Under the pieces are notes generated by a model. It was not told where the DNA came from. It was given only the letters and a program-made list of their open reading frames with translations, and made no database searches. Below are positions 34,502 through 46,472 of a stretch of DNA of 64,000 nucleotides, in pieces (positions within the stretch are counted from its first letter, which is position 1; each line of letters starts with the position of its first letter). The DNA lies in assembly GCF_020184175.1 (NCBI RefSeq), contig NC_065532.1, positions 19,716,001 to 19,780,000 of the forward strand. Reading direction: 5' to 3'. The translations under genes and the position numbers were made by a program. This DNA comes from Aphis gossypii. Taxonomy: Eukaryota; Arthropoda; Insecta; Hemiptera; Aphididae.

Positions 34502-36849
34502 TTAATTGTCTGAATAAATTCTAATCATATCTTGCATTGTTGCTGGTAATTTAGTAACTGGACATCTAGATTCTCCCATAAGTGATTTATGTAAACACTT
34601 GTAACAAAATACAAACCTAAGCACAACAATTAAAAATATAAGATTAGAACCATAAAAGAAAATTAAAAATTAAGAGCTAAATTAAACTTGTTTATTTATT
34701 GCGAGAATTATTGGTTATTTTTTAAAGCATTTTTGATAGTTTTTGCTGTATTTAAATCTGGACCTTAATTATTATATACTATTAAGATGTATCTAAAATT
34801 TATATTAATTACCACTAAATGTATTTAAATAAACAATATTGCAAAAACATACCCTGATACAGTGAGCGCAGTTGGCATTTTCCTTTCACTTATACATATA
34901 GGACACTTATTAGTGTTTCTAAGTGAGATATATTTATCATTTTCCTATAATTTTTGATTAATATTTTTTTTAATAATTCAACATAAACAAAACATTGCCA
35001 TGATATAAACATGATGGTATAATCATAAATTGATGACTGTCCGATCTTTTAAAATTTGGTAGGAACAACATAAAGCCACATACCAAAAGTCATTAACATG
35101 TTATTAATAATATGTGTAGAAATATTACATATGCATAGGCCTAGACTAATATAATCATACTATATAGTTTATATCATGTGTATGGTTATAAATTAAATCA
35201 TAATAAAACATACCTTAGGAGGATTAGGAATTGGGTAGGCAATAAATTTAGATTGTAAATTTTCTGAATGCCACCAATTCAAAAATTGCATAAAAAATGC
35301 ACCCAACTCCAAGGAATGAGATAATCCATACAATAAATAATTCTTAATAGATTCTTTAATACTGAAAAATGTATAGATTTATTATTTAATTATTAACATG
35401 AAAAATATGTGAAAAATAAAAAAAATATAATTTGGGTATTCAGTTTGTCTCATATAAGAACTTGATATATTTAGCAATGGGATGCGATGTCTAACTCATA
35501 TAGTCATATGACATGTGAAATGATCGCTTCACTTCTTAAATGGGTAGGTGGGTATAGATAAGTGAGTCTATGGGGTTAATGGGTTAACAAAGTTAAATAA
35601 GGTGTTAATGGTGTTATATATATATATTATATTATAATTGATGTCTGATAGCGTAAAACAAAAAAAAAAATTGTAAGTTTTTTTATATTATATTAGAGTT
35701 GAAAATTTGGATGGGAGATTTTGCTTTGGCATTACTGATAACAGACTTCTATGCATAGCAGCAACAATAAAAGTGTTTTTTGCTAACATGTCACTTAATT
35801 ATTCCAACAATCACCTAACTCATATTTTGCTAAAACAAAATTGGTAATGCAATTTTTGATTGGAAACCAAAACTAATAACATAATAATTTTATTGAGAGA
35901 TTAGACTTAACTCAATCGGGTATAAATCTGCTGTTTAAGATTACTCTTATATGATACAGACTATAGAAACTTATTATTATATTTATGTCAAATAAATATT
36001 TAACTTACCTTAATTGAGTAAGTGGTTCATTATTTGAAGGTTCAATATCTTTATAAGTTAATACCATTCCTGCTATATCTAATAAAGGTGAATGTGATTG
36101 ACTTGATCCATTTATATATTTTATATAATATGTTAAACATAATGCTTCCCAACATGTATAAACAATTTTATTTAATGTTATAAATATTTTCTAAAAAATA
36201 TAAAATTAAGAAAATTATTAAGATAATATGAAATGTAAATAACAAAATATTGCAATTAAATTAACTATATACAAATACATAATAATATTAAATTACTTCT
36301 TTCAGCTGCAATTTATACTTAATTTGCAATTGATCGATATACATATCACATTTGTTTCGTAGATAAGGTATACAAACTACTAAAGCTAAGCCGAAGTACA
36401 ATTGATTATTAGTAGGTTTAGAATTAGTTGAATAAGAAACTCTAGTCAAGTCATAAAAGTTTTCAGAAAATGTTCCTCCTAAAACAAATAGAATCATAAC
36501 TAAAGTAGAAGAATATATTATTATAAAAAATATATTTCAAGATATATGATTTTCTTACCATATTTCTTCAAATACAGATACTGACATACAGTATTAAGTG
36601 TAAGAAATATTTCATCAAAGTATTGATTTAACCATTTTAATTGTTCAGGATTTTTAAGAGTAATATACTAAATAAAATTTTGAGGTAAAATGAGATTATA
36701 CAATTAATTATGATATCAATAGAACTTACATAAAAAATCTTTTTTAATGCTGGATAAATTGTTGAAGATAGATTTTCTTGTGCAATTACTTCAAAAATTG
36801 AAGGACGACTTACAATAGTTGTAGTATGATGAGCTGCTTTTTCAGCCAT
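34502..36849 (-). CDS. PEX12: Peroxin 12, peroxisomal RING E3 ligase subunit
   Basis: Seven exons on the minus strand: 36849-36730, 36667-36559, 36478-36297, 36190-36009, 35361-35214, 34944-34853, 34616-34502, giving 315 aa (human 359). PEX12 sits in the peroxisome membrane with PEX2 and PEX10 and helps ubiquitinate and recycle the PEX5 import receptor. Family marks are RPSIFEVIAQENLSSTIYPA at the N-terminus, GTFSENFYDL, FLNWWHSEN before the RING, and a C-terminal zinc-binding region with CPIC, then CYKC and CPVTKLPA. As in other PEX12 proteins, the RING lacks the full set of eight ligands. It ends MIRIYSDN. It is convergent with GPN1 and divergent from UTP15. Confidence 0.95.
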
Positions 36850-37978
36850 TAGAAATCAATTTTACAACTAAAAATTTCATCAAATAACTGTTAATTGATC
36901 AATAACCAAACATTATAATAGTCAATTTTTAAAGTACCTATTTTATAAAATATTCTTGTTTTACAAAATAATTAGACTTAAGAATTTAAATATACAACCC
37001 ATACCAGAGATTTAGAAGTTAAAATAGTTAATTAATTCACTAACTAACTAACAAACGGATTTAACAAAAGTGTTTTTATTATTATACAAAATATTATACT
37101 GTTCAAAAATTAAATTACTTATAACTCATAAGTCTAAAGTCATAGGAGTCATAGGACGGGACAGATAGATCGTAGATTCGTACATATCATTTAATCATTA
37201 TAATATTTTTTTGAAATAGTTTATCGGTTATCACAAATTGCAGAATATAAATAATATAATAAATAGTAATAATAATAATCATATCACTATGACACTTGTA
37301 GATAAACCTTGTAGATCCACGATGTAGAGAAGATATCTTCTTATATTATAATAACACAGAATATTCTGTGATAATAATATGAATAGAAGAATATGAATAA
37401 GATAAACAGTGTATACATCAACCAAGATACACAAGACATTTTACCATAATAGAATAAATAAATAAATTATAAATGTATAAAATATGAATTATAAACATAG
37501 TATATTCTAGATATATTTTAGACTATTAACTAGTTAATAGATCTGTGGACAATGATTCTAAAACCACACTAAGACATCACCAATTCATAATTATTTTAAC
37601 TGATTTACAATTTTTTCATTTTTGTGCTTGTACAACGGTCAACGATTAAAGATATTAAATCTTTCTAATCGATTTGTAGCTAATAACACAAAATATATTT
37701 CACTAACTCTTTCATATTTTAATTTTTAACATGTCTTAACTCTTATTTTTTTAGTAATTATTGTCTAATAGTGTCTACACAATACACATTTGGGTATTGG
37801 GTTACACTGATAAAGTGATAAAACAAGGAACTTATGTCTTATTTTGAGGTTATAATTCATACTAAGATTAATAAATTAATTTGAATTAAATTTGATAAAA
37901 AAAATTAAATATTAATTTTCGAAACCGATATACTGTATAAGATTTTTGTAGTATGAAAGTATATATTATTAAAAAATA
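36850..37978. promoter_or_regulatory. Divergent upstream region PEX12 / UTP15
   Basis: 1.13 kb of AT-rich sequence between two divergent start codons, presumably holding both promoters. It contains the palindromes AGAAGATATCTTCT near 37328 and CACAGAATATTCTGTG at 37355-37370, the latter with direct-repeat flanks. Confidence 0.55.
37348..37377. repeat. 16-bp perfect palindrome with 7-bp direct-repeat flanks
   Basis: CACAGAATATTCTGTG (37355-37370) has no loop and is flanked by ATAATAA on both sides (37348-37354 and 37371-37377). Because the flanks are low-complexity, the duplication could be chance, but the CACAGA...TCTGTG ends match the hairpins at 8732 and 29919. Confidence 0.5.
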
Positions 37979-40900
37979 ATGACTTCTTTTAAAAAATCAT
38001 TTGTGAAACCATTTGCTCGCCCCAGCGAGTTATATACTGTCGAAGATTCTTATTGGAAAAAACTCACAGTAATATATTATATTCAATTTTTAATCACGTT
38101 CTTGTATTTTTATTGTTTTTAATTTTTTTTTTTAGAGTCCTGTTTTGGTCAAAGAATTTGGTCCCATAGACTATGTTAATTTTTCACGACGTGCACCATA
38201 TCATTTTGCAATTTCATGTTCTGCTCGAGTCTGTATTTCTTTTAAAAATTTATCTAAGTTTACTTATATAATATTCATCATTATTTCTTCTTAGGTTCAA
38301 GTTTATAATCCTGTTACAAAAGTTGTAACTAAAAATCTCAATAAATTTAAAGAAGCTGCTTATGGTGCAACATTTCGTGCAGATGGTCATTTATTATGTG
38401 CTGGTGGTGAAGAATCTGTTGTGAGATTATTTGAAGTTAATACAAAGTCTATGTTGAGACAGTTCAGGGGACATAAAGCGTTAGTTTATTTTATTATTTT
38501 TATACTTTTTTATAAAAATTTTAAAGTTATATTTTATTGGTTTAGTGCTGTTCACCGTACATTTTTCACAAGAGATGGACATCATATTGCAAGCTTTTCA
38601 GATGACAAAACTGTTTCTTTATGGGATATAAGTAGTCAACAAATAAGTGGACATTATGAAGGATATCATAATGTAATTATTTCAAATATTTTTTTCAATT
38701 TACAAATAAAAGTTAGTCATTAAAATGTAATTGATTTTTACTTTAGGACTACATCAGAGCAGGCTGTGTTTCTCCAGTTTCAGAAAATATAGTTGTTTCT
38801 GGTGGCTATGACAAACAAATTAATATGTTTGATTCAAGAACTAAATCAGTTACTATGTCAGTTGATCACGAATCACCTGTAGAAAGCTTAATATTTTTAC
38901 CTTCGGGCAGTTTACTCATATCTGCTGGTAATAAATACATTTTTATTTTCTAAAAATCTTAAGTATTTTCTAACCTTTGAAATTTGTTTTAAGTTGACTG
39001 TTAATAATTATAATGTCTTATGTTTTACTTTTACTTTCAAACGTGTTTAAGGTGGTACTGAGGTCCGAATATGGGACGTTTTAGCTGGTAAGTTGTTGGC
39101 TAAACTCACTCAAAACCACAAGACTGTAACTGCATTATGCTTGGCTAAGCAAGGTACAGCTATCGTAACCGCCTCATTGGACAAGCATGTTAAGATTTAC
39201 AATGTATCAACATTCCAACTATCACATGACATTACTTATCCGAGTGCTGTACTTAGTATTGATATAAGCGTAAGTATCTTATTTCATTAAATAGAGTATA
39301 AATTAAATTTAACTTTTCTTCTTAACTATATCCAAGATTAAGTTTAAAAGTATTGTTTATCTGACTTAATTATTTATATTATAATTGCCCTACTTAAAAT
39401 TTTCATTTTTGTAAACAATAAAAATAATATTTTTCCAACATCCATATAAATCAGTTTATATACTTTATAATAATATATATATTATTAACTACTTAACAAA
39501 ATGTTCTTTAGAGAGATGATAAAACAATTGTAGCTGGAACAGTGGATGGCATTGTGAACATAACTAAACGTGACACATCAGTAAAACATAACAATGAAAA
39601 TAAAAAGCGGCAAGCCAGAGCAGCTGCAATTGTTCAATCTGATGGAATTGATATGACTGTCCCAATAATGCAACCTGATCAAATGAGCAAGTTCGATAGT
39701 GCTCTTAGGAAATTTAATTATAGTCAAGCATTAGATTTAGTCTTGGTTCATGCAGTTGCATTCAAGAAACCCCATATAACAGTTTATGTGTTTGATGAAT
39801 TATGCAGGTATAAATATAATTTTATAATTTTCACTTTTTTTGAAATATATCAGTTTGTTTTATATTTTAAATTTATTTCATTTGTTCGTGAATATTGATT
39901 GATTGATGTTTAAAGATATTGTTTAAACAAGCAAAACACATATTTATTTAATTTTAAAAGTACTCGTACAGTTTTGATTTTAAATTGTATAATACATTTG
40001 TTTAATATTTAGGAGAAATGGTTTAGTGCAAGCAATATCTGGCAGAAATTCAAAACAATTAGCATTTTTATTGAATTTTATTGTTCGTTACATTGGAGTT
40101 AGGAAGTTATCTAAAACATTGACACATGTTGCTTCAACAGTTATTGGTGAGTCTTATTTATATTTTGTTAGTAATGGATTTCTTGTATATATGTATATAT
40201 CATATAGTAAATACAAAAAAAATTATGATGCTTAGTAGTTGTATTCTTTTAGTAAGAAAAATGTACTAATATACACCCTTTTAAGTAGGTTAGGTTTACT
40301 ACAACATCTACAACAATATAAATCTTAAAATAAAGTAGAAAAAAATTTTACTCAACTTTAACTATACCTACTAATTTAAATTTTATTTAAAAATACATTC
40401 ATGAAATAATCGTGATACTAGTTTTTTTCATATTCCATACTTTCTACAAAATTGTATATCTTCTTCTCAAATTAATATATTATTAACTTCTAGTAATAAT
40501 GTTAATCGTAATTTAGATATATTTTTTCATAAAATTTCTTTTTTTCAAAAATTATATTTAATAGGAATTATGTATTACATCAGTGGTGCGCAATTTTTTT
40601 TGATCTATGACCCCCAAAATTATTTATTTTGATATTACAACCCCCTCCCTTTCCTACCAACATGTAAGACTATATTATGTTAAATATAAAATAATAAACA
40701 TAGTATATAACTTTTTCATTAGGTGTACAATTATTGGCGACCCATTGTATTATATAATAATATGACAACCTTTTTTTTTTATATATATTTTGGCTCTTCC
40801 ATATTTATTAATATATTTGGTGGCTAGCTAGTCTCTTCTCGCTGGCCACCCCTGATGTATACTAAGTTCACATAAACCATTTTATTTACTCAAGAAAATA

Positions 40901-41641
40901 GTTATACAATTAAGAATTAATTCCTTGACCTTATTATTAATATTTGTAAGTTATTAGTTATTACCTAATTAATAATTATATTTTAAACCAAACACATATG
41001 TGTTTGTTACAACTTATAATCATAGACGTGTCCAGATCTCTGTGTCTAGGGAGGTAAATTGTAAAATTTCAGTTTTTACATACTACATTTATACTACATC
41101 CATCTATTTTATTTTACCTACCTTTAATAGTCTTGACTCTTTTCTCATTGTACTACAATATAATATGGTATCTCCTCTAGAATCAGCGAACCTCTTGATC
41201 TAATCTTCACATTATTGTTACATCTTACAATATATTTTTTTAATATTTTAATATAAATGACTGACGGTAAAACCTTCTAATAAGTCGCTGGGAAGGCAGC
41301 TGCCCACCCTGCCTCCCTCGTAGACACGGGTAACATGCCTATGCTTATAATATGGTTTAGCTATTTTTCTATTCATAATATTTTCTTCTTATTTAATATA
41401 TATTCATATAAAATATTATTGTTATTTTACAGATTGTTATTGGGATTCATTCGACACTTGCACCCTTGAAGTTCGTGCACTGCTCACAAAACTACATACA
41501 GTTGTTGAAAATGAAATATTATTGACTAAAAGATTGTTAACTATTGATGGATTAGTTAAAATGTTACTTATTAGCTCTGAAGTATTACCTGATGCTACTC
41601 AGACTGAAAAAATTGATAATAAAAATGTTGTTAAAACTTAA
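37979..41641 (+). CDS. UTP15: U3 snoRNA-associated protein 15 (SSU processome WD40)
   Basis: Nine exons: 37979-38068, 38136-38228, 38295-38479, 38546-38672, 38747-38927, 39052-39269, 39512-39807, 40013-40146, 41433-41641, giving 510 aa (human 518). UTP15 is a nucleolar t-UTP/UtpA subunit needed for pre-rRNA transcription and 18S processing. The first two thirds are WD40 repeats (visible units SFSDDKTVSLWDI, SGGYDKQINMFDSRT, SAGGTEVRIWDVLAGK, TASLDKHVKIYNV). The last third is the UTP15 C-terminal domain, with KFDSALRKFNYSQALDLVL and NGLVQAISGRN. The last intron (40147-41432) is long because two MITEs sit in it. AATAAA signals follow near 41735. Confidence 0.96.
40581..40854. mobile_element. 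hAT-like MITE in UTP15 intron 8
   Basis: The left end CAGTGGTGCGCAA and the reverse-complemented right end CAGGGGTGGCCAGC are imperfect inverted repeats. The interior has GACCCCCAAAATTAT and ACAACCCCC, a pattern common in hAT-derived elements. No clean target duplication is visible. Confidence 0.6.
41021..41343. mobile_element. hAT-like MITE, 323 bp, exact 8-bp TSD, in UTP15 intron 8
   Basis: The left end starts CATAGACGTGT and continues CTGTGTCTAGGGAGG. The right end, reverse-complemented, starts CATAGGCATGT and continues CCGTGTCTACGAGGGAGG. The exact duplication CTTATAAT lies at 41013-41020 and 41344-41351. It ends 81 bp before the final exon's acceptor. Confidence 0.85.
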
Positions 41642-41871
41642 CTGTGAGTTGTGTTTTTATTCTTGTATTTTAATTTTTAATTTATGAACACTTCTTGACG
41701 TTTTTATTTATTTTTTTAATGTTGAAAAAAACAATAAATTAAATAAATATAGCAAATTTTACATCAGGCTAATGTATAAATCAACCAACCATTTGTAATT
41801 TTAATGTTTTTACTTTTATATAACTGAATATAACAGTGAATTTTATGATTTATGATATTTATTATTTATAT

Positions 41872-42660
41872 AGGGTGGTTTATTAAGAACACAGGATTTT
41901 AATTTAGTTATTACTTTATAAAAAAAATATATTAAAAAGTGAATTGTATACACACTCTAATTTATTCATGGAATATAATATCTGACATATGTCTACCTCT
42001 ACTTAGCTGGCAAATCAATTCTGGCAACAAAATTTCTTATTACTCTGACGACTGACACATATCTTTGTCTAGTTCACCAGTAATATGACAAATTTCATCC
42101 TTGAATTTCGTCAATGGTTCGTAATTTATTATTATGGACGTTAACTTTGATGTAACCTCAAAGAAAGAAGTGGAGTTAGGTCACATGACTTTATTATATT
42201 TTTTTTTATTTTTACATATGGTATCGATGCATGGGGTCACACCGACCTGTCCGGTCTTTTTACCCCTATACATCATTGTTAATTGTGAAAAACAACAAGC
42301 AAAATATAGAGCAAAATAATTAGTTAAAACAGCTCATAAACAATAAACTTGACATCTGATCAAGGGGGCTTCTAACTGCCATTTTGTATTTGAATAAGCT
42401 TAATTAAGTTGTAATTCTAGTCAAGCTCACATGACCGAGAGCCCAGTTCTGATCACCACATCGCTAATAAGTTATTCCTCAAATAGTTTTTAATAGTAAG
42501 CCGCATTATCTGTTGCATGAAAAAATAAATCAAAAAACTTTTACAAAATCTCATTGCAAAGTTAACCGATGATAATATGTTTAAACAAAAATGAGTCAGC
42601 AAATCCAGGAAACAAAAATTACTTAGCAATATAAATCCGGTGTTCTTAATGAAACACCCT
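41872..42660. mobile_element. TIR DNA transposon derivative, 789 bp
   Basis: The two ends match at 25 of 28 positions as inverted repeats (left AGGGTGGTTTATTAAGAACA, right reverse-complemented AGGGTGTTTCATTAAGAACA). The flanks are TTATAT at 41866-41871 and 42661-42666. A short frame inside (42134-42319) resembles no transposase I know. The superfamily is not settled, because the TSD could be TA, TATA or 6 bp. Confidence 0.8.
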
Positions 42661-42666
42661 TTATAT

Positions 42667-44594
42667 CAACTTTGTTTTTTTTTTTTGATATTCTAAACTC
42701 ACAAATTTTATATTATTTCATTTAAATAATAATTTCAAATACTTTGAATATACATAAACAGTGATAGATTCTTAATGCTTAAAATAATGGATTTTATTCT
42801 CAGTAAAATATTTAAGAACAATTAGTGAGGTATAAAAATTTACATAATATCCATTACAGGGACCATTACAAAATTAAAATATTTTGAGCATACGACTTTT
42901 ATCAATTAATATTGAATATATATTATATAATATTTTTCATGGCACAATCAAAAGGTAATTTTTGGCATGAGTGTTCAAAAGGTTTTTCACCCTTGACCTA
43001 TCAGATTGAGTTTATCCATTTTAATGAATTATGTTAATCATAATTTGCATTGAATTACTTACAAAATTGACAGATCGCGAATCTTGTTAAATTTTCTTAA
43101 ATATTGTAGGTACAGGTATTTTATTTCAATTTGGATCCGAAGAAGCCATAAACCAGTTTTTAAATTATTTTTGTGATGCCTGCATCATTTAATATGCAAA
43201 CAAAAATAATATACAATGTACACACTTCTTCTATTGTCTTTCCTCAAGAATCCACTATAATAATACTGGACATTTTACATTTTAACATAGTTTGAGGAGA
43301 TGTTTATCAATAATAATAGGTATAAACAATAATTTATCAAAGTTTTGGTATAAATAGTGGCTTCCAACGGCCCAGTAAAAACAACCTCTGCTTTACGATT
43401 GTTAAGCTACTTAGGTAACTACCATGCAACTAACCGCTCTCTTACTCTTACAGTGATTTGCCATCATTCATTAACTCTGTCCTACAAATCTGACTCGAAA
43501 TATGATTAATGATGACCAACGACGCTACAACTAAAGTATAATCAAAAACTACTTGTAAAATTATTTCTTCATGTTCTAAATATACTTTTATTCACAAGAC
43601 TAATTTATGAGATGTATTGCAAACAATATTATTAATCTCAACACAAGTATTTTATTTGAAAACAAACTATTTTCAATTATAAGTGTTTTCATAGAGCTAA
43701 AAGATGTTTTAAAATTTTATATTACAATTCACCAATACCAAGTTTAGATACTTTTCTTAATATTCTGAAGTATAAAATCCACCGCTTACAAAATAATTAT
43801 AACAATAAATTGTATTCTGTAGGTACTAACTATTAGTCATCTATATTAGTTAATAGTTACTATTCAGTTATTATTGAAGGATTTGCCTTTTGTGCATAAT
43901 ATCAACAAATTCATATTTAATGCCTGAATATATGATTAAAGGATAGTACTGGTAGTAAAATAAATGATAATAGGTAATACCTACAACTGTTAACAAGATA
44001 TCAAAATATAATAAATAATTTTTTGTTATTTAAAAAATATTAACAAAAATAATAATGCATGTATTTTGCATAAATGAAAAACAATTTTACATTGAAATAT
44101 TTTGGTTAACAATAGATACATTTATAAAATAATTAAAGATTTTTAACTTATACAATAGGAATTGAACAATAAATATTTGTTATCAGTACATTTCTTAAGA
44201 ATATAATTAAATAATTACAGTCAATTATGTTATGTTTATAATACACACATTATTTGTAATGTTTAAAGTAAATTATATTTCTGTATTTATTTAAATAAAT
44301 AAAAACATGTTATTTTTTTTATTAAAATTAACCTTGTCTTCTATCCCTTCACCCCTAAATACTATATAGGGTATCAAGCATAGAATATTTTTAAAAGGTG
44401 TCTTAAATCTAAATAATTAAATTCTTAATAACTATTGATCGTACATTTTTCATTGATGCAATGGCATCATATAAATTTTTAATAATGATAAATTTATATT
44501 TTAAAAGGTTTGATGTTTCTTTATATAATAATGTTCTAATTATGTCTCGTTGCACATTAAATATATAATACAAAAACATATGATGAACTGCTCG
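42667..44594. other. Convergent spacer UTP15 / GTF2H1
   Basis: AT-rich. It contains the 3' flank of GTF2H1, with reverse-complement AATAAA candidates near 44285-44305. I see no gene and no bounded repeat. Confidence 0.45.
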
Positions 44595-46472
44595 TCAAAG
44601 AATATTAGGTATTTTTCGTCTGGAATGCCAAACAGAAAATTTATTGTAGGCAGTATGTAACATTAGATTTAAATGATTTGTGAGCTGATTTAATTGACCA
44701 TGATTAATAATAATTTGGTCTTCAAAAGGCTTAATTTTGGCGTTTTGAAATTTTTGTAAGGAATCATGAGTTTTCATTAGTTTTTCTTCTAATGCAGGTG
44801 TTGTTACAGGAAAACATGACCAAAAATGTCTTAATAGTTCTCCTAAAGAAACATACAACTGCCGTAAATCCTTTTCAACTGTAACTGGTACCAACTGAGC
44901 TAATGAAGCAGATTCGTCACTAATACCCTTCATTAAACTTCCTCCTGGTGTAAGCAAACCAAGAGTATTAACAGCTGCACTAGGTTCAATTACTTGATTT
45001 GAAGTTGACTTGCTCCATTCATAAACATCATAAATAATACTCTTCTGCACTTCCCTTGCTTTAGAAAGTTTGGATGCAGTATTATCATGTTTATGTTCTC
45101 TTGTTAAACAATTTACATAGCTTTCTACTCTAGATAATTTCAATTTCTTTTGATTAATATCCAAAGTTTCTGTTTCTGGATTGAGATCTTCAAAATCATT
45201 TTTTTCTTGAATTCTCAACCTCTTTAATGAAGTATCTGGTGTACCATTTATATGAGATGAATTAGATGGTACTTTTAAATCATTTCCATTAGGTATAGAG
45301 TTTACATTAGATTTTTCACATGTTTTAAGAACCATCATTGAATGTTGATTAAACCGTTTAATAATATTTTCATGAACAATATTTGCCATTGAAGATTTTT
45401 CTTCAGATATAGATATTATATTATCATCAGATCCATCATCTTCGATTGATCCAACATAACAATCTGTATTATTTTTAGATAAATCTTTAATTTCATTTTT
45501 AAATAAATTATCGTCCAATTTGGCACAGTCATTAAATAAATCTTTTGTACTTCCAGTAGTAATACGGTCTTTATGAAAATAATGGGATTCTAGGAACTTT
45601 TGCCAAAATTCTGATTCTGTTAATTGATGTGGTACATATTCTATATGTTTTTGTCTAACTGCTGGATATGTTTTAAAGATACATTGTATGGTATCATTAG
45701 ATAAATTGAATTTTTTTGTACCATCACTTTTAACAGTAACATTGGTAAGAAAATTATTAGGTACACCAGTTTTTTGAGTAATTACTTTGGATTGAGTAGC
45801 TAAATGATAAGGGACATGTTGTGACCAAAATTCTTCGGATGTTATGACATGGGTAATGACTAGGTCTTGATATAGCTGAAAAAGCATACGATTTTCGCCA
45901 AGAATACGGCTTTTTTCACCAAATTCTTTGTTTGCTTGTTTTTGATATTTTGGCAATAATTGTTGTATTAAGTCTTTAACTCGATTTCTATCTCGCATAG
46001 CTTCACTCCTAATAAACAAAATGTATGGTTAAATTAACTACATTTCTACATTTATCATTAAAATTAATATCAAATTAAAACTATAAATAAAACTATGTTA
46101 TATTTTTAAATATATTTGTTGAATTAATTGTTTAAATTTAAAGAACAATTATACCTAATATATTCATGATATTTTATTTTCAAAAAATCAGTAGATAAAT
46201 TATCTTATTATTTTAAAACAGTACCTCTCAGAGTTGGTAAATTGAAATAGTGAAATTGTTTCGTCATGAAACACCAACTGTAATTGAACTTTGTTTTTGA
46301 ATTCTGATGATATTTTTTGCATTTTAATATCTCTATAATGGTGGCTAATAGCAACAGTATCGCTAGAATTGAGAATAAATGCAACATGTTGACTCATGAC
46401 ATACAATGTCCCATCGCCCTTCTTATGCCGTACTGGCCCCACTTGAAGGAGCACATCTTCTGACGATGTCAT
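44595..46472 (-). CDS. GTF2H1: TFIIH core subunit p62
   Basis: Two exons on the minus strand: 46472-46225 and 46008-44595, giving 553 aa (human 548). p62 is a structural subunit of the TFIIH core, used in RNA polymerase II initiation and nucleotide excision repair. The N-terminal PH/PTB domain is in exon 1 (SEDVLLQVGPVRHKKGDGTL, HYRDIKMQKIS). Exon 2 carries two BSD domains, marked by ITSEEFWSQHVPYH and LTESEFWQKFLESHYFHKDR, then a low-complexity charged linker, and the conserved C-terminus (LYVSLGELLRHFWSCFPVTT, LHTAYNKFSVWHSRRK). The single 216-bp intron, in phase 2, is a much simpler structure than that of the neighbouring genes. It is divergent from the SGSM gene. Confidence 0.96.

Noticed and set aside
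42134..42319. 61-codon frame inside the 789-bp TIR element
   Set aside because: It shows no transposase motif, and length and composition fit chance.
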